A DNA stretch of 64,000 nt, from positions 1,302,001-1,366,000 of the forward strand of contig NW_027043829.1 of the NCBI RefSeq assembly GCF_037102585.1, read 5' to 3'. Below are positions 56,309-64,000 of the stretch, piece by piece. Made by a program: the position numbers and the translations under genes. The notes under the pieces were generated by a model that searched no databases, was not told where the DNA came from, and saw nothing but the letters and a program-made list of their open reading frames with translations. This DNA comes from Saccharomycopsis crataegensis. Taxonomy: Eukaryota; Ascomycota; Saccharomycetes; Ascoideales; Saccharomycopsidaceae. Numbering within the stretch: the stretch's first letter is position 1; the number at the start of each line of letters is the position of its first letter.

Positions 56309-59300
56309 ATGTCGACCGAAAGCAAAATCGAAATTGATCAACCTAAAATTGACGAGGGTCTTTACTCTCGTCAGTTGTACGTGTTGGGTAAAGAAGCGAT
56401 GCTCAGAATGCAAAAGTCTAGTGTTTTGATCATCGGGTTGAAAGGATTGGGTATTGAAATAGCTAAGAACGTTGCCCTAGCCGGTGTCAAGTCGTTGTCT
56501 TTATATGATCCAAGTGAAGTGGAGCTTGGTGACTTGTCTAGTCAGTTTTTCTTGACTGCTGAAGATATTGGCAAGCCAAGAGCATCTGCCTCTAAAGAAC
56601 CATTATCACAGTTGAATCAATATGTTCCTATTTCCATCATTGATGATTTAGAGGAATCCAAATTAAGAAGCTTTCAAGTGATCATTGTGACCAGTGGATT
56701 GCTATCCTTAGAGAAGCAAATTGCTCTTAACAAATTTACACACAAGAATAATATCAAATATATTTCTGCTGATTCCAGAGGTTTATTTGCGCAAGCTTTT
56801 GTCGACTTTGGTGACGAGTTCACTATCATTGACAAAAACGGCGAAGAACCTTTGAGTAGTATGGTGACTGACATCGAAACTGATGGTACCGTCACAACCT
56901 TGGGTGATGAAAGACATGGCTTGGAAGATGGAAGATATGTCAAGTTTTCAGAAGTTAAAGGTTCAGAAGAAATTGCTTTCTTAAACGAAGGTGAAGCGTA
57001 TAAGGTCGAGGTTTTGGGCCCATTTGCTTTCAAGATTGACGTAGGTAAAAAATTGAATGGTTACGAATCGGGAGGTGTTTTTACAGAAGTAAAAGTGCCT
57101 ACTGCTATGAAATTTGAACCATTGGCCACCCAATTGGCTAACCCAGAATACTTGATAACTGATTTTGCTAAGTTCGATAGACCAAGTCAATTACATTTGG
57201 GTTTCCAAGCATTATATAAATTCCAAGAAATTCATGATGGGAAATTACCACGTCCATTGAATAAATCTGATGCCAAAGAATTGGTCAAGTACACCAAGGA
57301 GTTGGCCACCAAGAATCCAGACGTCTTGGGTGATGCGGAAGTTGATGAAGAATTGATTAGCGAATTGGCATATCAAGCTACTGGTGATATCCCAGGTATC
57401 AATGCCTTTTTGGGTGGTATGATTGCTCAGGAAGCTTTGAAGGCTATATCTGGCAAGTTCACCCCAATTAAACAGTTCCTCTACTTTGATTCTTTGGAAT
57501 CATTGCCAGATGCAGAAGAATATCCAAGAACGGAAGAAACTACGAAAGCCATAAAATCCAGATATGACCCCCAAATTGCTGTGTTTGGGTTGAAGTTCCA
57601 ACAAAAGATTGCTAATTTGAAGGTATTCCTTGTTGGTGCAGGTGCTATTGGGTGTGAGATGCTTAAAAACTGGGCATTGCAAGGTTTAGGATCCGGTCCA
57701 GAAGGTAAAATTATTGTTACTGACAATGATTCTATTGAAAAATCAAACTTGAATAGACAATTCTTATTTAGACCAAAGGACGTGGGGTCTGAAAAGTCAA
57801 AAGCCGCCGCTAAAGCTGTTACTGCTATGAATCCAGACTTGGAAGATAAAATTGTTAGCTTGATCGATAAAGTTGGTCCAGAAACTGAACACATTTTCAA
57901 TGATGATTTTTGGAATGGTTTGGACTTGGTTACAAATGCTTTGGACAACGTTGAAGCAAGAACGTATGTTGACAGAAAGTGTGTGTTTTACAAGAAACCA
58001 TTGTTGGAAAGTGGTACCTTGGGTACTAAGGGTAACACCCAGGTTGTGGTTCCAAGATTGACAGAAAGTTATTCTTCTTCTCAAGATCCTCCAGAGAAGG
58101 GTATTCCATTGTGTACATTGAGATCTTTCCCAAGTAAGATTGATCATACTATTGCATGGGCAAAGAGTTTATTCCAAGATCTCTTTACTGAAGCACCAGA
58201 AAATGTTAACATGTATTTGACTCAAGCGAATTTTGTGGAAGCTACTTTGAAGCAGAGTGGTGATATTAGAGGTATCTTAGAATCTATCAGCTCCAATTTA
58301 AATGAAAGACCAGTGTCATTTGATGACTGTATTAAATGGGCCAGACTTGAATTTGAAAAGAAATTCAACCACGACATCGAACAGTTATTGTACAATTTCC
58401 CAAAAGACTCCTTGACTTCAAGCGGAGAACCTTTCTGGTCTGGTACTAAGAGATGCCCATCTCCTCTCAAGTATGACATCAATAATGAGGAACACTTCAA
58501 TTTTGTTGTCGCAGGTGCTAACTTGAGAGCCTTTAATTTTGGTCTCAACGGTGATTCAGGTGTTCCAGATAAACAAAAATACGCCAGTGTTATTCTTGCA
58601 TGCGAAGAGAAAATCGAACCATTCTCTCCCAAATCTGATATGAAGATCGCTGCGAATGATGATGAATTAAAATCTATGACTGAAGCCGGTGGCCATGATG
58701 CTGATGAATTGAAGAAATTATCTGACAGTTTGCCATCCCCATCTAGCTTGGCAGGTTTCAGATTGAGCCCAGTAGAATTCGAAAAGGATGATGACACCAA
58801 TCATCATATTGAATTCATTACTGCTTGTTCCAACTGTAGAGCTTTGAACTACAGCATTAATACCGTTGATAGAACTAGAACTAAGTTTATTGCCGGCAGA
58901 ATTATCCCAGCTATTGCAACCACCACTGCGTTGGTTACTGGATTGGTGCAATTGGAATTATACAAGATAATTCTTCCAGAAAAGAAATTGGATGATTTCA
59001 AGAACGGATTCATTAACTTGGCTTTACCATTCTTTGGTTTCTCTGAACCAATCGCTTCTCCAAAGGGTAAGTACAATGACACAGAATTCGACAAAATTTG
59101 GGACAGATTTGATATTGAAAATAAGGACATCACTTTGCAAGAATTGCTTGACCAATTTGAAACCAAAGAGAAGTTGGAAATTTCTATGATTTCATATGAC
59201 ACTTGCTTGTTGTACGCTTCGTTTTTCCCACCAAAGAAGTTGAAGGAAAGAAGCACCATGACTTTGCCAGAAGTTTACAAACTTGTGTCCGGTAAAGAAG

Positions 59301-59398
59301 TCCCAAGTGATAAGAAGACAATGATCTTAGAGCTTTGTGCCGATGACGAAAGTGGTGAAGATGTGGAAGTTCCGTTTGTTACTATCCATTTGGCATGA
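56309..59398 (+). CDS. UBA1: Ubiquitin-activating enzyme E1
   Basis: Activates ubiquitin by adenylation and thioester formation and hands it to E2 enzymes; essential. The start is the ATG of [13 protein letters not shown] (56309), giving 1029 residues. The inactive adenylation half has [21 protein letters not shown] (about 35-55). The active half has [21 protein letters not shown] (about 438-458) with the nearby [13 protein letters not shown]-binding arm. The catalytic cysteine is Cys602 in [19 protein letters not shown], and the C-terminal ubiquitin-fold domain covers about 925-1029. The two ThiF halves, the FCCH/SCCH insertions and the C-terminal fold are in the normal order. Almost exclusive use of TTG for leucine and no in-frame CTG that I noticed indicate strong expression. 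Confidence 0.97.
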   Translation: MSTESKIEIDQPKIDEGLYSRQLYVLGKEAMLRMQKSSVLIIGLKGLGIEIAKNVALAGVKSLSLYDPSEVELGDLSSQFFLTAEDIGKPRASASKEPLSQLNQYVPISIIDDLEESKLRSFQVIIVTSGLLSLEKQIALNKFTHKNNIKYISADSRGLFAQAFVDFGDEFTIIDKNGEEPLSSMVTDIETDGTVTTLGDERHGLEDGRYVKFSEVKGSEEIAFLNEGEAYKVEVLGPFAFKIDVGKKLNGYESGGVFTEVKVPTAMKFEPLATQLANPEYLITDFAKFDRPSQLHLGFQALYKFQEIHDGKLPRPLNKSDAKELVKYTKELATKNPDVLGDAEVDEELISELAYQATGDIPGINAFLGGMIAQEALKAISGKFTPIKQFLYFDSLESLPDAEEYPRTEETTKAIKSRYDPQIAVFGLKFQQKIANLKVFLVGAGAIGCEMLKNWALQGLGSGPEGKIIVTDNDSIEKSNLNRQFLFRPKDVGSEKSKAAAKAVTAMNPDLEDKIVSLIDKVGPETEHIFNDDFWNGLDLVTNALDNVEARTYVDRKCVFYKKPLLESGTLGTKGNTQVVVPRLTESYSSSQDPPEKGIPLCTLRSFPSKIDHTIAWAKSLFQDLFTEAPENVNMYLTQANFVEATLKQSGDIRGILESISSNLNERPVSFDDCIKWARLEFEKKFNHDIEQLLYNFPKDSLTSSGEPFWSGTKRCPSPLKYDINNEEHFNFVVAGANLRAFNFGLNGDSGVPDKQKYASVILACEEKIEPFSPKSDMKIAANDDELKSMTEAGGHDADELKKLSDSLPSPSSLAGFRLSPVEFEKDDDTNHHIEFITACSNCRALNYSINTVDRTRTKFIAGRIIPAIATTTALVTGLVQLELYKIILPEKKLDDFKNGFINLALPFFGFSEPIASPKGKYNDTEFDKIWDRFDIENKDITLQELLDQFETKEKLEISMISYDTCLLYASFFPPKKLKERSTMTLPEVYKLVSGKEVPSDKKTMILELCADDESGEDVEVPFVTIHLA

Positions 59399-59941
59399 TA
59401 ATGGCAGTATTCTTTTGAGATTTGTTTTTTTTTATATTTATTCTTACTTTATGCTGTATAGTTATTTTTCCTAAATTTTTTAATTTTGAAGTGATATAAT
59501 TGATAAGAATTCTTACTTGAGTAAGAAGGCGTGCGCTACGAATGATTGATTATTTTTTTTTAAGTGAAAAGATCCACTTATCAGTCTGATCGTGGTTGGT
59601 TACAACGTGTATATCTATGCTGGCTTGGTATGAGCCTCATTTCATTCCATCATTAATCTTACAAAATGAGCTCTGAACATATTTATAAAAAGTAAAGGTC
59701 TAATGATTGGAAACTGGATATTAAAAAAGGATATTAAAAAAGGGAATTTGCTAGGGAAGAATGAACAGGTCATAACAATTGCTGTAAGCATGAAGGAGTC
59801 GAAGCAAATGAACACATAAGTATACATAAGAATAACAGCAAGGATATCACAAGAAATATAAATCAAAGAAAAAAAATTTTTTTAAAAAAAAACATTACAA
59901 GTATAATAATTGTACCACTTATCGTTATCATATAAATAGGA
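59399..59941. other. Convergent spacer UBA1-SRC1
   Basis: 3' regions of both genes with A/T tracts. There is a short direct repeat GGATATTAAAAAAGG at about 59718-59743 and an AAAAAATTTTTTTAAAAAAAA-type tract near 59870-59890. Nothing gene-like. Confidence 0.5.
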
Positions 59942-62912
59942 CTAGCGACCAGTCCAGGCCCAAATTCTTTTGATTTCGCCGTAAATTTCCATGATTTCCA
60001 CACGAACGCTAGGATTCACTTCAATTTGTTGCGTAACTTTTTTCCATTTAACAATTTTGTTTTTATTGTCATTGGACAAGAGTTCATCACGCAAAACAAT
60101 ACTTTCTAAGTATCCTTTGATGGTACCAGTTGGGTCGTTTTTTGACATTAATTGTTGATCTCTCAATTTTTCAACCACAGCATCACAAATCTTAAAAATT
60201 TCTTTCTGTTTGGCGTAACGTTGACTGATAATTAAATGAGCCACAGAAATGATAGAGAGGCACCCTATGGAAATCATAATATAGTTCTTATATTTGATGA
60301 GGACCAAGTTAATTATTGTCTTGCTGCGACACTGAAAGTTAAGGTTTTCCATTGATGTTGATCGAAGGCCCTTTTTCGTGACTTGGGTTGGGGAACCTTC
60401 GTCATCAGAACGCTCGGAACCAGATACTTTCTCAAAGAACTATAACAAAATGTTAATAAAGGAGCAACAAAAAGAAGGAGTAAATTTTTTTCTTCCCATC
60501 AGAATTGTCATTGGATGAATTCCAATTTACACATAAATTAAAAGACTTGCCTTACCGTAACGATTTCTGCATGATTTTCAAGATATTCTTCAGCTTTTTG
60601 CCAAATTTCATCAAATTCTTCATTAGACACTCCTGGTGATTTGACATTAGACAAGATATCATATAATACTTCAGCGGTCAAGCCAGCTTCATTGTCGCAA
60701 CCTTGGCCGCAATCAACAGCTGCATTTTTACTTCTCAAGATATCTAAAGAGACGGCAATCATATTTTCAATCCTTCTCTGTTTTCTCAAGTCAGGAATAC
60801 ATCTTTTACCTGTCAAATAGTAAGTGATTGGCTTGATTTCCAAAAAATCATCATGACAACTTAAGTCAAAATATGGATAACAAGTTGCATTATCAGGGCA
60901 AGGAACACATTGTGGTTTCAAATATTGCAACAAAAACTCATCAACAAGATCAATGTATGGATTTTCATTAGGATTTGGAATTGTTTTGCGGTCGATGGAG
61001 TATCCACAGTATCCAACTAATACTTTTTGGTCAGCATACCAATACCCTAATCCTGAAAAAGTAGTCATCAAAAGGAAAATAGTAAAGTACTTAAAATAAC
61101 TGAAAAAAGCATATTTAGCTGAGCTCGAAGAAAGATTCTCTATGGTTTTATCTGTTTCTTCTGTTGCTGCAATAAGTTCTTCATCGTCATCTATTAAATC
61201 ATTCTGTACTTTATCAAATACAGACCCTGGTCCCTTCAAATTTTCATCTTCAGAAGATTCATCTTTTTCATTTTCATTTTCATTTTCATTTCCATTTCCA
61301 TTTTGACTTTCTTTTTCAGCAGTAGTACCTGAAAACTCCTCGGTGATATCACGAATTTCATCTTCATCTTCATCGTCTTCATCATCATTGATATTTGACG
61401 CTTCCTCCGCATCGGATTGTAATTCTTCTTCATCATCACTCACTTCTATAGGCATAGGATAGGATGATTCTGATTCTAAGGGCACTTTATCAGCAGGATC
61501 CTCTACCGATTCTTCCTCATTCTTCTTAAATGATTTTGAGGAAATCGTGTTGGAAGTCGGTTTGAACACAATATCTGTTGTAGCAGGATTGAAGATACTA
61601 TTCTTGATCACATTGATGCCCAATTCTTTGGCCATTAAGTCTGCATCAAATGGTTCATTCATAGATTCCTTTTCATCAATTGATTTGGCAATCATAGGAG
61701 AAGCCGTTTCATCTTTTGATTTAGAAGGTTTAGGGGTTGATCTAACCTTTGAAGGAGTCTTTGATGGAGTTTTGGAGATCAACAGTTTCTTAGGAGTACT
61801 ATTTTTCAATGGAGATGCTTTACTTCTTAAATCTGCAACAGTCTTGGTAGTAGAAGACTTTCCAATCTTAAACTTATTAGTTTGGTCTGAGTCATTAATC
61901 AACTTCTTCCTATTTGAGCCGAGAATCTCTTTTAGATTATGCTTGAGTTCTCTTTGGGGAGATTTTAATATTTGAGTACTATCCTTCAAGCTCTTTGTTA
62001 ACAATGTCTCAAACTCCTCGCTATTATCAACCTCAGAACCACTAAAATCAAACAAATCCTTGGCTTTCTTTTTTTCCGGCTCTTCCTTTTCATCAGAAAT
62101 ATCGTTTGTCATTCGTCTCTTATTGCCTTTTCTGCCCGCTTGGAAACTATTATTGTTATTGAACGAAACTTCTTCCTTTTCTTCATCATCACTTTCTTCA
62201 ACAAATAATGACTCGGAATTCTTGGAATCTGACTTCTTCAGCTTTGTCTTAGATCTAGTTTTCTTAGCTTTACCCCCTGAAGTGTCCATCTCTTCAACTT
62301 CCCCAATTTCTTCGATTTCTTCAGCCTCCCCCGAAATTTCACTAGAGCTATCCACCAGCTTTTCTGCAATATCATTATTCTTCTTTGGAGCTCCGGCTCC
62401 GGCGTGTCTCCCAGAACTTCTTGTATTCTTTTTGGCTGTATCTATATGCTCTACTTCCACTACGGCATCTTCGCTGTCCGATCCTGAGCTTGAAGAGTCA
62501 TCCGAGCTTGAAGAGAATACTTCGGTCACGTCAGGATTTTTCTTATGTTGTTTTGATTCTGAGATAGAAGATTTCTTGCCTGATTTTTTATCGCTCTCAG
62601 CGTTGGTTTTGTGATGAGCATCCTCAATAGGCCCGGCTTTCTCAAGCGTAGATTGATATTCTCGCAACAATTCCTTAGAGCGGGATCCGATCTTCTCATT
62701 AAAAAGTTTCACCAACTGAGCTTTCTTGTAGTTTGATGGGAAAGCAACATTGTGGAAAACCAAAATCTTTTTGATTTGGGGTATTTTTAAAGTGTTCGCT
62801 TTGAAACCTTTACATCCGCGTTAGTAAAGAGAACAAAATTCAGAAAAAAAGTGCGCGCATGATTTTCCAAAATAAACATACCAGGTTCAAGATAGCTTAA
62901 ATCACCATCCAT
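59942..62912 (-). CDS. SRC1: Src1/Heh1, inner nuclear membrane LEM-like protein, two introns
   Basis: Anchors chromatin (rDNA, subtelomeres) and works with ESCRT-III in nuclear-pore quality control. Three exons on the minus strand: 62912-62882, 62807-60556 and 60439-59942, for 926 residues. Intron 1 (74 nt) has GTATGT and TACTAAC (62826-62820); intron 2 (116 nt) has GTAAGG and TATAG. The spliced N-terminus MDGDLSYLEPGFKANTLKIP is the HeH helix-extension-helix domain, as in Saccharomyces MNSDLEYLEDGFD. A long disordered acidic region carries Lys/Arg-rich nuclear-localisation blocks. Membrane segment 1 is near YFTIFLLMTTFSGLGYW; the lumenal part has paired cysteines (CVPCPDNATC). Membrane segment 2 in exon 3 is YIMISIGCLSIISVAHLII, followed by the MAN1/Src1 C-terminal domain. 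Without splicing of intron 2 the protein would stop five residues after the exon border. Confidence 0.93.
60440..60555 (-). other. SRC1 intron 2 with two close 5' splice-site candidates
   Basis: After the exon-2 codon ACG the sequence reads GTAAGGCAAGTC. GTAAGG (from 60555) gives the in-frame join to FFEKVSGSER and the full C-terminal domain. GCAAGT, starting five bases later (60550), would add 5 nt, shift the frame in exon 3 and remove the second membrane segment. Saccharomyces SRC1 is known to use two overlapping donors four bases apart to make long and short forms. Whether both are used here cannot be seen in DNA. Confidence 0.6.
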
Positions 62913-63514
62913 TTTTGATTTCAAGTTGTTGATTTGGCGAACGTGTTTATTTCCTAAATGTTGGGACACGCCTTTAAAAAACAACAAAAACAAAAAAAAA
63001 TATTTTGCAAAAAAGTAAACAAACAAAAAAGAATCACTTTTTGGTTTCAATTACCCGGGCATATTATTGACACAGAGTGCGGGTAATGGAACCATCAGGT
63101 TTGTCTAATAATAACCAGTGGTTCAGTGATCTAACGGTCCAATATATTTTAACTATAAAGGGTGTCTAAGTAGATGATCCACTAACAAAGTAAAGCGTGA
63201 ATATATAGAAGTGACAATTTTAAAAGCAACAAAAGAAAAGAAAAAAAAAACAAATGAAACCTTTTTTGTTGTTCACAGTAAGAACAAATAAACAAAAGCA
63301 TATTAAACAATAGTAATAGCTAGAGTCCTTCACAGAAAAATTGACGTATGGCTTGGTAATAATATTAAACAGATTCAGGAATTATAATTTCTGATGGTAG
63401 AATAAAAAAAGATGGGAAATAGGAGGCAGAATTAAACAAATCATAACAAAACAAAAATACAGAGACAGAGGAGACACAAGAATAAGGGACCAACCACTTT
63501 TATCATCAACATCA
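62913..63514. other. Intergenic upstream of SRC1
   Basis: SRC1 promoter and the 3' region of the last gene. A/T-rich with A-tracts; no gene, RNA fold or repeat seen. The 87-codon frame from 63050 only covers SRC1 exon 1 by chance, its real part being MDGDLSYLEPG. Confidence 0.5.
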
Positions 63515-64000
63515 TTAGATACCAAAATCACCACTAACAAATGCACTTCTCAAGGCTTTTTTGTCTGCAGGTTTTGAAGTTGGTCCGTGCAACTTATTGA
63601 ACCCACTTGTTGCAGGGGTCGGCATGTTTGCAATAGCAGCGTCACTGGTATTGACCTGCTTTTGTTGGTTGGTAGAAGCCGGTGGGGGATTATTGGCTGC
63701 AGTAGGACCGTATCTGGTATACTGGGCCGGAGGAGGATGGTGATAACCTGGTCCTGGTGGCGGATTATGTCTATACCCAGGAGGAGGACCTCTGTATGCA
63801 CCAGGAGGAGGAGGAGGAGGACCTCTATAGGCACCAGGAGGAGGAGGACCTTGTCTTGTTGGAGAATATCTTCCTACTGGATGAGGGGCCGGTGAAGCGT
63901 AACCTTGCGGAGGCGCCGAAGCTGGTGGATGTTGATAGTATCCCTGATCATAGTAATAGTAATCTCCCTGGTTATAATCGTAATAGTATTCTTGCTGTTG
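63515..64000 (-). CDS. C-terminal part of a Pro/Gly/Tyr-rich protein, 5' end cut by window
   Basis: 161 codons and a TAA stop at 63517-63515; the frame is open to the window edge, so the N-terminal part lies outside. The visible part is low complexity: tyrosine/aspartate/glutamine-rich (QQQEYYYDYNQGDYYYYDQG), then repeats of the type PPPPGAYRGPPP, then an Asn/Thr/Ser segment. The C-terminal tail KKALRSAFVSGDFGI has the look of a conserved short motif. I do not recognise the gene. RNA-binding or cytoskeletal adaptor proteins often carry such tails, but no domain is visible. The GGA-type trinucleotide repeat at about 63798-63845 encodes the Pro run. Confidence 0.7.
   Translation of the reverse strand, partial: QQQEYYYDYNQGDYYYYDQGYYQHPPASAPPQGYASPAPHPVGRYSPTRQGPPPPGAYRGPPPPPPGAYRGPPPGYRHNPPPGPGYHHPPPAQYTRYGPTAANNPPPASTNQQKQVNTSDAAIANMPTPATSGFNKLHGPTSKPADKKALRSAFVSGDFGI

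Noticed and set aside
56098-56337. 79-codon ORF overlapping the UBA1 start
   Set aside because: Out of frame with UBA1, no recognisable domain; probably promoter and leader.
62060-62614. 184-codon ORF antisense to SRC1
   Set aside because: Ser/Phe-rich shadow of an acidic Asp/Glu/Ser coding stretch, as also at 27159-27548 and 43980-44198.
62787-63050. 87-codon ORF upstream of SRC1 as a separate gene
   Set aside because: Only MDGDLSYLEPG is real, as SRC1 exon 1; the rest is intron or promoter sequence.

Overview
The window is nuclear DNA of an ascomycete yeast, most probably of the Candida/Lodderomyces (CTG-Ser) group. The reasons are AT-rich, compact DNA; few short introns with GTATGT-type donors and TACTAAC branch points; a clear yeast gene set (SWR1, RFA2, TFA1, CHS7, SAC6, UBA1, SRC1); and an L1-like LINE that closely resembles the Zorro elements described from Candida albicans. 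The species cannot be fixed from sequence alone. If the CTG-Ser code applies, the rare in-frame CTG codons encode serine; I saw no position that proves this.

Layout. 1-12 kb: partial dihydroorotate dehydrogenase gene, tRNA-Asp, SWR1, mitochondrial L15 (MRPL10) divergent from a SurE-type phosphatase across a promoter with a G-quadruplex motif and two CACGTG sites, then ZIM17, RFA2 and TFA1. 12-32 kb: a giant SNF2-RING protein (IRC20/SHPRH type), a divergent Sec23 paralogue (Nel1-like), TMC1 (UBL-AN1, one intron) beside ETT1, a glycerol-3-phosphate acyltransferase, a Nup53-type nucleoporin, CHS7 and DBP5. 32-47 kb is the accessory part: a full-length, apparently intact LINE with two ORFs, a tiny LINE tail, a second 5'-truncated copy, tRNA-Arg, a Bem46-type hydrolase, a SET-domain protein, a repeat-rich gene-poor stretch, a third truncated LINE and tRNA-Ile. 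47-64 kb: GH18 chitinase, a small C2H2 protein, ERG27, a ketopantoate-reductase-like gene, SAC6 (two introns), UBA1, SRC1/HEH1 (two introns) and the 3' part of a Pro/Gly/Tyr-rich gene.

Most genes are unrelated housekeeping genes in short intergenic spacing, often as divergent pairs sharing a promoter. Functional links are loose: two SNF2 ATPases, TFIIE, RPA and a SET protein act on chromatin or DNA; CHS7 and chitinase on the cell wall; SRC1 and the nucleoporin at the nuclear envelope; UBA1 and the RING ATPase in ubiquitin chemistry.

The most notable signal is that both LINE landing zones lie just upstream of tRNA genes (5' junctions 54 and 61 bp before the tRNA). One site has been hit repeatedly, which suggests a LINE that targets Pol III genes. 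Other points are a possible conserved alternative 5' splice site in SRC1, a canonical G4 motif in a divergent promoter, and a nested-stem RNA candidate upstream of ETT1.
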